Shown here piece after piece: positions 18,370-27,728 of a DNA stretch of 64,000 nucleotides. The translations under genes were made by a program, and so were the position numbers. Under the pieces are notes generated by a model. It made no database searches. It had not been told where the DNA came from and was given only the letters and a program-made list of their open reading frames with translations. The DNA is from Burkholderia latens (GTDB taxonomy: Bacteria; Pseudomonadota; Gammaproteobacteria; Burkholderiales; Burkholderiaceae), in contig NZ_CP013435.1 in the NCBI RefSeq assembly GCF_001718795.1, positions 868,001 through 932,000 on the forward strand, written 5' to 3'. Within the stretch, counting starts at the first letter, position 1; each line of letters opens with the position of its first letter.

Positions 18370-19221
18370 ATGAACAGTACTTTACCTTCAAAGAGCTCCA
18401 CGTCGGATTATTCGACTTCGCCAGTCTCAATGGTTCTTTCTATTTGGCGCAATCGGGAAATTACCTGGCTGCTTGCGAAGCGCGATGTGCAGGCCCGATA
18501 CAAGGGATCGTATATCGGGCTACTGTGGACCCTGGTTAACCCGCTGCTGATGCTGCTGATCTATACGTTCGTGTTTACGTTCATCTTTAAATCGCGATGG
18601 GCCGGCGCGGTGGATGGCGGTCGCTCACAGTTCGCGTTGGTCATGTTTGTTGGCGTCATTATTCACGGCTTGTTTTCGGAAGTGATCAATCGTGCACCGG
18701 GGTTAGTGCTGGAAAATCCCAACTATGTGACGAAGGTGGTTTTTCCGTTGGAAATTCTGCCGGCTATCGGTCTTGGTGCGGCGCTCTTTCACGCACTTGC
18801 CGGCATCTTGATTCTATTGACCGGGATATTGGTCTATAGCGGAGAACTGCACTGGCAGGTTATCTTGCTTCCGTTCGTTCTGTTCCCGTTCCTGGTCATG
18901 GTCATCGGCATTGCGTGGATACTTTCCGCACTGGGTGTGTTTGCTCGTGACTTGAAGCAGAGCACCACGTTTATAACTACCGCCATGTTATTTCTCTCGC
19001 CGGTTTTCTATCCGGAGACGGCCTGGCCAGAGCAATATCGAACGCTTTTCTTGCTCAATCCATTGACATTCATCATCGGACAATCCCGGGAGATTTGTCT
19101 TTGGGGGCACTATCCCGATTTTGTCGGATTGGGCGTGTATCTGTTGATTGCGCTGTGTGTGGCCTGGTTTGGTTTTTTTTGTTTTCAGAAGATGAGAAAG
19201 GGATTTGCCGATGTTCTCTGA
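18370..19221 (+). CDS. wzm: ABC-2 type O-antigen exporter, permease subunit
   Basis: About 283 residues from MNSTLPSKSSTSDYS (a GTG at 18325 is an alternative). After a hydrophilic N-terminus and the amphipathic segment REITWLLAKRDVQARYKGSYIGLLW, six hydrophobic segments follow, with the family signature LNPLTFIIGQSREI near the C-terminus. Wzm forms the channel that moves undecaprenyl-linked O-polysaccharide across the inner membrane in the ABC-transporter-dependent pathway. The 3' end overlaps wzt by 11 bases. AT-rich relative to the genome. Confidence 0.93.
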   Translation: MNSTLPSKSSTSDYSTSPVSMVLSIWRNREITWLLAKRDVQARYKGSYIGLLWTLVNPLLMLLIYTFVFTFIFKSRWAGAVDGGRSQFALVMFVGVIIHGLFSEVINRAPGLVLENPNYVTKVVFPLEILPAIGLGAALFHALAGILILLTGILVYSGELHWQVILLPFVLFPFLVMVIGIAWILSALGVFARDLKQSTTFITTAMLFLSPVFYPETAWPEQYRTLFLLNPLTFIIGQSREICLWGHYPDFVGLGVYLLIALCVAWFGFFCFQKMRKGFADVL

Positions 19222-20605
19222 TCAACTCGATAATTCCGAAGCCAAGGCGGGCGATGTCGTAATTGCGGCCAATGGCTTGGGTAAATATTACGAGATCTAT
19301 GGAAATCCGAAGGATCGACTGAAGCAATTCTTGTTGCCGACTCTCGATCGTGCGAGAGGTAAAGAGCCGCGGAAGTACTACAAGCAATTTTGGGCGTTGA
19401 GCGACGTGTCCTTTGAGGTGCGGCGGGGAGAAACCGTTGGCATTATCGGACGAAATGGCTCGGGTAAATCAACGTTGCTCCAACTTGTCTGCGGAACGCT
19501 TTCGCCGTCTACCGGAACGATGGAAACGCGCGGTCGCATTGCTGCACTTCTCGAGCTTGGTTCCGGTTTCAACCCGGAATTCACGGGGCGCGAGAACGTG
19601 ATGCTTAGCGGGGCGCTGTTCGGTTTGTCCCGAGATGAGATTGCTGCGCGTTATGACGATATTGTGGCCTTTTCCGGAATAGCGGATTTTATTGATCAGC
19701 CTGTCAAGACTTATTCGAGTGGCATGGTCGTGCGCTTGGCCTTCTCCGTGATCGCGCATGTCGACGCGGATATATTGGTTGTAGATGAGGCCTTATCCGT
19801 CGGAGACGCATACTTCACGCAAAAGTGTATGCGGTTCTTGCGCTCGTTCATGCAGCGGGGAACGCTATTGTTCTGCAGCCATGACATGGGGGCAATTGTC
19901 AATCTATGCAATCGCGTTGTTTGGCTGGACAAAGGCCAAGTCAAGATGGCGGGAAACCCGAAGGCAGTTTCGGAAAAATATCTCGAATCGCTGTTTGATC
20001 CGGTCGTTGTAGAGGATCCGCAACCCGTTGAGGAGGCAATCGAGGTCGAGGAGAAAGCTCCCCAGGTCGAGGAATATATCGACATGCGCATGCCGATGAT
20101 CAACGCGTCGCCGCTGCGAAATGATATCGAAGTCTTCCAGTTCGACGAAGCACGAGCTTCGTTCGGTGCCGGCGGGGCGCAGATCACGGGAGTGCGATTG
20201 CTCGACGGAAGCGGGAATCCCGTTGCCTGGGCGGTCGGCGGGGAGGAAATGGTTCTTGAAATATCGGCGCGGGCAACAGCGGATATCGGGCGTCCGATTA
20301 TAGGTTTTGTGTTCAAAGACAAGCTTGGTCAGATTATTTTCGCGGATAACACCTACATTCCCTACAGAAATAAATCAATTGATGTGGGTCGAGGCCGCAA
20401 GCTCGTGGCGAGATTTAGATTCAAATTCCCGGTTTTGCCCTCCGGGGAATATAGCATTTCTCCCGCGATAGCAGAAGGCACGCAAAGTGATCACGTGCAG
20501 CATCATTGGGTGCACGACGCAATGATTCTTCAGGTCCATTCCAGCTCGACTTGCATAGGCTTGTTTGGCGTGCCTATGAAGGAAATTACTTTGGAAGCCA
20601 TATGA
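19211..20605 (+). CDS. wzt: O-antigen ABC exporter ATPase with C-terminal carbohydrate-binding domain
   Basis: 464 residues. The ABC domain has Walker A GRNGSGKST (near residue 87), a degenerate signature YSSGMVVRLAF, Walker B ILVVDEAL and the H-loop SHDMGAI. After an acidic, Glu/Pro-rich linker (about 265-290) comes a beta-rich domain (about 300-455: ITGVRLLDGSGNPV, IIGFVFKDKLGQIIFADNT) of the Wzt C-terminal type. In E. coli O8/O9a such domains recognise the capped non-reducing end of the finished glycan before export. Its presence implies a chain-terminating modification, and the next gene (ATGA overlap) begins with a methyltransferase. Confidence 0.95.
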   Translation: MFSDQLDNSEAKAGDVVIAANGLGKYYEIYGNPKDRLKQFLLPTLDRARGKEPRKYYKQFWALSDVSFEVRRGETVGIIGRNGSGKSTLLQLVCGTLSPSTGTMETRGRIAALLELGSGFNPEFTGRENVMLSGALFGLSRDEIAARYDDIVAFSGIADFIDQPVKTYSSGMVVRLAFSVIAHVDADILVVDEALSVGDAYFTQKCMRFLRSFMQRGTLLFCSHDMGAIVNLCNRVVWLDKGQVKMAGNPKAVSEKYLESLFDPVVVEDPQPVEEAIEVEEKAPQVEEYIDMRMPMINASPLRNDIEVFQFDEARASFGAGGAQITGVRLLDGSGNPVAWAVGGEEMVLEISARATADIGRPIIGFVFKDKLGQIIFADNTYIPYRNKSIDVGRGRKLVARFRFKFPVLPSGEYSISPAIAEGTQSDHVQHHWVHDAMILQVHSSSTCIGLFGVPMKEITLEAI

Positions 20606-23043
20606 TGTCTTATCCGAGCGAGCAACAGGATCGAAGCATGGATTTCACCGGTGAACGTTTTGTGCCGGGAGTGCCTGGCGAAATAGAGATGGAACACTAC
20701 CATCGCTATTATCTCGTTAGCGAAATTATCAAGGGGAAGGATGTCCTCGACATCGCGTGTGGCGAGGGGTACGGCTCCGCGCTGATGGCATCGGACGCGC
20801 GTAGTGTGATCGGCGTGGACATCGACAGCACCGCTGTCGAGCACGCGCGTGCATATTATCGCCGCCCGAACCTCCGATTCGAAACCGGGTCGGCTGCTGC
20901 AATCCCTCTCCCGGATCGTAGCGTCGATGTGGTGGTGAGCTTCGAAACAATCGAGCATCACGATCAGCATGAAGAGATGATGAGCGAGATTTCTCGCGTT
21001 CTGCGCGAGAATGGTATTTTGATAATCTCGAGTCCAGATAAGTACGAATATTCCGAAAAACCCGGGTATAGGAATCCATATCACGTCAAAGAACTGTACT
21101 TGGACGAATTCAAGGACTTGCTGTCGCGTCACTTCTCCAACGTTGACCTTTACGGCCAGCGTGCTGCATTTGGTTCGCTGATCGCACGTATGAACGGCTG
21201 CGTCAGCAAAGTCGGACGCCATTTTTGGACCCGGACGGGCACCGAAGCGGTTGGCGTCCAACACGCGGAATTGCCCAGAGAGCCGGTCTATTTTATTGCC
21301 CTTGCATCAAACGGTCCGGTGCCTGAGTTTGCGCCGTCGATGTTCGAAGTTGAAGGTTATATCGAGTCCCGAGTCCAAGGCGTATCCGCGGATTATCAAG
21401 CGGAGATTCAGCGTATTGCCTTGGAACGTGATGGCATGCTGAGGGACAAGGATCTCGCATGGGAAAAATACCTTCAACAAGTCGTGAAAGACTACGGGGC
21501 GGAGATCGAGCGCATCGCAGCTGAGCGAGATGCCATGCTGAAGAACAAGGACGCCGAATGGGATCGGAAAGTTGAGGGCGTCACTCAGGAATATCGAGCA
21601 AAGATTTCGGCGATCGAACGAGAGCGGTCGAGGGTGGCGACAGAGGTCGACAGCATGCACAGTCAGCTGGCGGAAAATGCCGCTTTCAAGGACATGGTGC
21701 CGCTGGTCAGCCTAATCGTTGTGAATTTCAATGGGCTCAGATTCCTGCCGGGGTTGTTGCAGAGCCTAATGCACCTCGATTACCCGAGATATGAAATTGT
21801 CTTGGTCGATAATGCGTCGAGCGATGCGTCGGTCGATTATGTTGCCGAGCACTTCCCCAGCGTGCGCATCGTCAAGTCTAGCGAGAATCTCGGCTTTGCC
21901 GGCGGAAACAACCTCGGCATGCAGGCGGCAAATGGCGATCTGATTGGACTTATCAATAACGATACCGAGGTTGATCCCAAATGTCTCCGTGAATTGGTGG
22001 CGGCGTTGGCGCGTGATCCCAAGGCGTGGGCGGCAGGTTCAAAGCTCGTTTTTTTCAGAAAATACGTCGAAATCGTAATCAAGAGCGATGTTTTTAAACC
22101 GTCTGAAAGAGGGCAATCTTCTGACCAGCGTGAATTGGGTCTCTTGCTAGACGAGAGCAGCGCGTTCGTGGGGTGTGATTATCGCAAGCCGATTTTTGCT
22201 GACGGGTTTTGGGGAAGTGAGCAGTTGTCGGGACGGCGTGTCCGTTGGACTTCGGGCGAGGCAAGATTATTGTTGCCGGTGATGCCGACAGCAGATAGCG
22301 AAGACGTGTACGAGCTGTCCTTGATCGTGTCGGGAACGGAAGCGGGATCGGGCGCATCGTTTAGCGTCGAGTTGGGCGGCACGCAAATCGGTCACGGTGT
22401 GCTCTCGTCGGAGTTCGATGAGCACCTTCTGCGGATACCAGGCTCTTTGGTGAGTGCTGCGAATTTCGACTTATTGAATAACGCCGGTACGCGCCTAAAC
22501 GAAAGCGGTGACGCTAGCGATCGCGGAATCTATGAACCCGACCGCGGACAGTACGATCGGGAGGAGTCCGTTGAGGCGCTTTGCGGCGCCGCTATGCTGA
22601 TTAGACGCAGCGCCCTTGAGCGAATTGGTTTGTTCGACTCCAGGTTTTTCATGTACTACGAGGACGCGGACCTCTGCTGGCGTATGCGCCGAGCCGGAGG
22701 CGTCCTGCGATACGTACCGACGAGCGTCGTGCGCCATATTCACACTGGTTCCAGTGTCGAATGGTCTCCGATGTTCGTCTATTACGTTTCCCGAAATCAC
22801 GTGCTGATCCGCTTCAAGCATGCCGCGCTACGTGTGGCGATGGCTAGTTATCTTGTCGAGGCTGCGCGGTGTGCTCGGGCGTGCGTAGCGTGGATGCGTA
22901 ATGCTATTCGAGGCGGTAACGACCAGCGAGCGCGCGCGGAATTCGGACTGCGCCTTCGTCTGCAGATCGATTTGATCAAAAAAATTCCTGGAACACTTTT
23001 GCGGCGATGGGGCTTTAAAGGTACACCGCTGGATCGACTATAA
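20602..23043 (+). CDS. methyltransferase - coiled coil - GT2 glycosyltransferase fusion, candidate O-antigen chain terminator
   Basis: 813 residues from the ATG overlapping the wzt stop. Residues about 15-235 are a class I SAM methyltransferase (DVLDIACGEGYGSALM, 47-62). Residues about 245-360 form a charged coiled coil with a 33-residue repeat beginning at 264, 297 and 330 (core DYQAEIQRIALERD / DYGAEIERIAAERD). Residues 366-750 are a GT2 domain (VSLIVVNFNG, 369-378; INNDTEVDP, 451-459; YYEDADLCWRMRRAG, 685-699), interrupted by about 165 residues (490-655) of beta-rich sequence. By analogy with WbdD, whose coiled coil sets chain length, this may cap and measure the O-chain. That role is inferred from architecture and from its position beside Wzt. 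Confidence 0.85.
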   Translation: MMSYPSEQQDRSMDFTGERFVPGVPGEIEMEHYHRYYLVSEIIKGKDVLDIACGEGYGSALMASDARSVIGVDIDSTAVEHARAYYRRPNLRFETGSAAAIPLPDRSVDVVVSFETIEHHDQHEEMMSEISRVLRENGILIISSPDKYEYSEKPGYRNPYHVKELYLDEFKDLLSRHFSNVDLYGQRAAFGSLIARMNGCVSKVGRHFWTRTGTEAVGVQHAELPREPVYFIALASNGPVPEFAPSMFEVEGYIESRVQGVSADYQAEIQRIALERDGMLRDKDLAWEKYLQQVVKDYGAEIERIAAERDAMLKNKDAEWDRKVEGVTQEYRAKISAIERERSRVATEVDSMHSQLAENAAFKDMVPLVSLIVVNFNGLRFLPGLLQSLMHLDYPRYEIVLVDNASSDASVDYVAEHFPSVRIVKSSENLGFAGGNNLGMQAANGDLIGLINNDTEVDPKCLRELVAALARDPKAWAAGSKLVFFRKYVEIVIKSDVFKPSERGQSSDQRELGLLLDESSAFVGCDYRKPIFADGFWGSEQLSGRRVRWTSGEARLLLPVMPTADSEDVYELSLIVSGTEAGSGASFSVELGGTQIGHGVLSSEFDEHLLRIPGSLVSAANFDLLNNAGTRLNESGDASDRGIYEPDRGQYDREESVEALCGAAMLIRRSALERIGLFDSRFFMYYEDADLCWRMRRAGGVLRYVPTSVVRHIHTGSSVEWSPMFVYYVSRNHVLIRFKHAALRVAMASYLVEAARCARACVAWMRNAIRGGNDQRARAEFGLRLRLQIDLIKKIPGTLLRRWGFKGTPLDRL
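21391..21687 (+). repeat. three tandem 99-base units encoding 33-residue coiled-coil repeats
   Basis: Units 21391-21489, 21490-21588 and 21589-21687 inside the methyltransferase-glycosyltransferase gene. The first two are similar at protein level (AEIQRIALERDGMLRDKD against AEIERIAAERDAMLKNKD); the third is degenerate (AKISAIERERSRV). The repeat length of 33 equals three 11-residue (hendecad) turns. DNA identity between units has already decayed, so the duplication is not recent. Confidence 0.75.
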
Positions 23044-23054
23044 GGTAGGCTGTA

Positions 23055-24260
23055 ATGAAAATCGGAATTTACAACAGATATTGGGGTACGATGGGTGGTG
23101 GTGAAAAGTACACCGGAACCATCGCTCAAATATTAAGTGAAGCCCATGAGGTCGATCTTATTCACACTACGAAGGTCGACGTAAAGGAATTTCAGGATCG
23201 CATGAACCTGGATCTTTCTCGGGCTCGCTGGGTCGAGTGGCCGGGTGATTCCTGTGCGCAATTGGCGTCCAGGTCGGCCGAGTATGATTTATTTACCAAT
23301 TCGACTTATTGTTCTTCCATGGTTTCGCAGGCGAAATCGTCCATTTATGTGGTCTTTTTCCCGCATCAATTATCGCCTCGGCCAATGGGGCCAAGGCGAA
23401 AGGCGTTGGCTTCCGTGCTCGGAGCGATGGCTCGATCACCGCGATTGCTGGGCCGCTCGGGTGCGAGACTGGCTTCGAGAGCGTTCGGGAGAATTCAGCG
23501 AGGAAGCAATGAGTTTATTTCGAGCTATCAGGTAAAAGTCACGATTTCCCAATTTACGACCGAATGGCTCGAGCGTCGCTGGGGATGTAAGGGAGTGGTG
23601 CTGTCGCCACCCATTGACATCGAACGTTACGCGGATATAGACAGCTCGGGAAAGTCGCGCGTCATTCTCAGTGTGGGTCGCTTCTTTCACGGTGGAAAGG
23701 ACGGGCACAACAAGAAGCATCTCGAGCTCTTGCGTGCTTTCCGCGCCATGTGCGACAGCGGACGTGTTCCGCAAGGATGGGAGTATCATCTCGCGGGCAG
23801 CGTCAATTTGAATACGCCGGATGATATTGGATATTTTCGAGAAGTGAATGAGCTTGCAAAGGGATATCCGGTAAAAATACTCGGAAATATTTCCGCGGAT
23901 GCTTTGAAGCAGGAATATGCAAAGGCAAGCATTTTCTGGCACGGATCCGGGTGGGGGGAAGATGCCGAATCGTTCCCTGAGCGAATGGAACACTTTGGTA
24001 TGACGACTTGCGAGGCGATGGCTGCGGCATGCGTGCCGGTGGTAATGCCTAAAGGGGGTCAGCCCGAAATCGTTGATAACGGGGTTAATGGATTTCATTT
24101 CCGCGATGCGGACGAACTCGCTGCTCGCACCGAGAAGTTAATGGCGATGTTTGGTCACCCAGATCTGGAGGCGATGGCGGCTCGGGCTCGTGAAGACGTA
24201 AAGCGCTATTCCTTGCCGCATTTTAGAAAAGGGGTTCTTGAATTAATCGATGCTATATAA
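23055..24260 (+). CDS. GT4 family glycosyltransferase
   Basis: 401 residues starting MKIGIYNRYWGTMGGGEKY, preceded by an AGG-type ribosome site 11 bases downstream of the previous stop. GT-B fold: glycine-rich N-terminal loop GTMGGGEKYTG, the inter-domain strand VILSVGRFFHGGKDGHNKKHLELL, and the C-terminal donor site GSGWGEDAESFPERMEHFGMTTCEAMAAACVPVV (the EX7E region). This EX7E motif is typical of retaining GT4 enzymes, including GDP-mannose or GDP-rhamnose users, but the donor cannot be told. Last plus-strand gene of the AT-rich block. Confidence 0.88.
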   Translation: MKIGIYNRYWGTMGGGEKYTGTIAQILSEAHEVDLIHTTKVDVKEFQDRMNLDLSRARWVEWPGDSCAQLASRSAEYDLFTNSTYCSSMVSQAKSSIYVVFFPHQLSPRPMGPRRKALASVLGAMARSPRLLGRSGARLASRAFGRIQRGSNEFISSYQVKVTISQFTTEWLERRWGCKGVVLSPPIDIERYADIDSSGKSRVILSVGRFFHGGKDGHNKKHLELLRAFRAMCDSGRVPQGWEYHLAGSVNLNTPDDIGYFREVNELAKGYPVKILGNISADALKQEYAKASIFWHGSGWGEDAESFPERMEHFGMTTCEAMAAACVPVVMPKGGQPEIVDNGVNGFHFRDADELAARTEKLMAMFGHPDLEAMAARAREDVKRYSLPHFRKGVLELIDAI

Positions 24261-24630
24261 GTCGATTGATTGCTGATGCCTCATCCCGCTTCGCGCAGGA
24301 GCCGCGTTTCGAGCTGGAAGGGGCGGCGCGCAGCGGGAGCCCGTCGACGCAGCGTTGCACTGCCGGGGCCTTGGCGTCTACCTCTTGTTTGAGAGCTTTG
24401 TGTGTCCGCTCGGTCGTCAGTGGGCGTGGCGGTCGGAAGTCGGTCGCCCAATGCGCGCTTGTATTGCGAAGTGGGACGTTTTCGCTACTTTAATTGCGAG
24501 TGATGCGATCAGCGCGTGTCTGTCGTGCGGCGCGCGGAACTGCCCGGTGTAGGCTGTGCTTCCACCGGGCCTCCGTTCTGCGCGCCGTAATCGAGACTTC
24601 TACACCGGTTCGGTCAGATGCTGTGAGATC
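24261..24630. other. gap between convergent genes, with a long imperfect inverted repeat
   Basis: A 370-base stretch between the glycosyltransferase (plus) and rmd (minus). It holds no recognisable gene. At 24529-24586 there is an imperfect inverted repeat: outer arms GGCGCGC / GCGCGCC, inner arms GCCCGGTG / CACCGGGC, and a 13-base loop. It may serve as a bidirectional terminator although no T-tract follows on either side. Alternatively it is a scar of past recombination at the serotype-block edge. Confidence 0.45.
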
Positions 24631-25515
24631 CTAAGTCAGCATCCATTTCAACGTATCCCGCAGTGGAATGGAGTCGATGGGGCCGAGTGAGCGTATAAGC
24701 TCGTCGCAATTCCCAATCAGCTTATGAACTTCGTTCGCGCGGACGAATTGCGGATTCACACATATCTCCGGATCGTGGCCGGTCAGTTCACGCGCGATCG
24801 CCAGGATATCCTGCAGCGAATGTCCAACTCCAGAGCAAACGTTGAATGTTCTCCCCGCGAAAGTGCCTTCGATCAACCGACGATACACGGCCACTACCGT
24901 GCGAACGTCCGAGAAGTCGCGCACAACGTGGAGATTGCCGAGCTCGATGCGTTTTGCCTTGTCGCGAAAATGGCCGACGATTTTGGGCAGAAGAAACCGG
25001 TTGTCTTGCCCGACGCCGGTATAGTTGAACGGCCTCGCGATAACGATCGGGAGTTTGTCTGCCCACATCCGGGCGACTAGTTCCATCGCGAGCTTGCTGA
25101 TCGCGTAGTCGTTGACCGGAGCCGGGGGAGTCTGCTCGTCGATGCTTTCCTGATCGCAATTGCCGTATACGTTGGCGCTGCTCGCGAGTAGCACTGACTT
25201 CGGCTGACATCCCGAACGCTCTAGTGCGTCAAGAAGATTTCGGGTACCGACGACGTTGGCCTGATAAATGTCCCCGGCAGTGCCGTGTTGCACAAACGCG
25301 ATCGCAGCGAGGTGCACGACCGCATCGGGTTTTTCCAATGCCAGTATTTGCGTCAGATTTTCACGATCGAGAAGATCGCAGACATGCGCTCGCCCTGGAA
25401 CATTATCTCTTTCCGCGCGAACGATCCCGCAAACGTCATGGCCGGATTGGGCCAATTCGGTCGCCAGGTAGCGACCGGTAAACCCATCCAGCCCAGTTAC
25501 GAAGACCTTTGCCAT
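24631..25515 (-). CDS. rmd: GDP-6-deoxy-D-lyxo-4-hexulose reductase (GDP-D-rhamnose synthesis)
   Basis: 294-residue SDR: VFVTGLDGFTGRYLATEL at the N-terminus, LLASSANVYG, and YAISKLAME (catalytic YxxxK). The VNDYAISKLAMELVARMW and HVVRDFSDVRTVV segments match Rmd more than a generic epimerase. With Gmd it yields GDP-D-rhamnose from GDP-mannose. It follows gmd with a three-base gap in a two-gene minus-strand operon opposite to the rest of the O-antigen locus. A different 4-reductase specificity (for example GDP-talose) cannot be excluded from sequence alone. Confidence 0.85.
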   Translation of the reverse strand: MAKVFVTGLDGFTGRYLATELAQSGHDVCGIVRAERDNVPGRAHVCDLLDRENLTQILALEKPDAVVHLAAIAFVQHGTAGDIYQANVVGTRNLLDALERSGCQPKSVLLASSANVYGNCDQESIDEQTPPAPVNDYAISKLAMELVARMWADKLPIVIARPFNYTGVGQDNRFLLPKIVGHFRDKAKRIELGNLHVVRDFSDVRTVVAVYRRLIEGTFAGRTFNVCSGVGHSLQDILAIARELTGHDPEICVNPQFVRANEVHKLIGNCDELIRSLGPIDSIPLRDTLKWMLT

Positions 25516-25518
25516 GCT

Positions 25519-26882
<1,364 letters not shown>

Positions 26883-27728
26883 ATGCCCCTCGATCCCCCG
26901 CTATCATTTCCTGCCGACGGCCTGTCGGTCTCGATTGTTGTCTACCGGCCGGATCGCCCGCAGCTCGAACACACGTTGGCCAGCCTCGGTGCAGCTTGCG
27001 ACGAAGTGCGCATCGCTCGTCCGGGCTTGCCGATCACTCTGTATCTGATCGACAACGGTGGATTGGGCGCTTTGCCAGAAACTATCGAGTCACTCCGTGC
27101 GGCGGGCATAGCTTGCGAGATCGTGTCAGGCCACGGGAACGTCGGCTACGGCCGAGGTCATAACCTCGCGATCGAACGTGCGGCGGGGCGATTCCACCTG
27201 ATACTGAATCCCGACATCGACCTCGACCGGACCGCGCTGTCGGCCGGGCTCGCATTCTTCGACGCGCACCCCGAGTTGGGGCTCGTCTCGCCCTGGATCG
27301 GTGACGACCAAGGCGGACAGCAGTATCTCTGCCGCCGTTATCCGTCGCTGGCTGATCTTGTCGTGCGGGGCTTCGCACCCGCAAGCGTCCGGCGGCGGTT
27401 CGCGCATCGTCTTGCACGGTATGAACTCCGGGATCAGAGCAATGCGCGGGATGTCCTTTGGGACCCGCCGATCATCAGCGGTTGCTTCATGCTGTTCCGG
27501 ACCGAAACGCTGAAGCAACTGCGTGGGTTCGATCCGCGGTATTTCCTCTACTTCGAGGACTACGACCTCAGCCTGCGCACGCATGACGTCGCACGCGTCG
27601 CCTATGTTCCGTCGGTCCGCGTGATCCACCACGGCGGCGGCGCGTCCCGCAAGGGCTTCGCGCACATCCGCATGTTCGCGGCGTCGGCCTTCAAGTTCTA
27701 CAACCGTTTCGGCTGGAGGTTGTGGTGA
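26883..27728 (+). CDS. wbiF: GT2 family glycosyltransferase, rhamnosyltransferase-like
   Basis: About 281 residues from MPLDPPLSFPADGLSVSIVVY; ATG at 26841 is an alternative start. GT2 features: VSIVVYRPDRPQLEHTLASL, LYLIDNGGLGALPE, GHGNVGYGRGHNLAI, LNPDIDLDRTAL (DxD), and YFEDYDLSLRTHDVARV. The NVGYGRGHN and EDYDLSLR pattern is typical of rhamnosyltransferases in O-antigen clusters. It overlaps the following epimerase gene by seven bases. The symbol is by analogy with the wbiF-wbiG-wbiH-wbiI order of Burkholderia O-antigen loci; the donor is inferred. Confidence 0.8.
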   Translation: MPLDPPLSFPADGLSVSIVVYRPDRPQLEHTLASLGAACDEVRIARPGLPITLYLIDNGGLGALPETIESLRAAGIACEIVSGHGNVGYGRGHNLAIERAAGRFHLILNPDIDLDRTALSAGLAFFDAHPELGLVSPWIGDDQGGQQYLCRRYPSLADLVVRGFAPASVRRRFAHRLARYELRDQSNARDVLWDPPIISGCFMLFRTETLKQLRGFDPRYFLYFEDYDLSLRTHDVARVAYVPSVRVIHHGGGASRKGFAHIRMFAASAFKFYNRFGWRLW

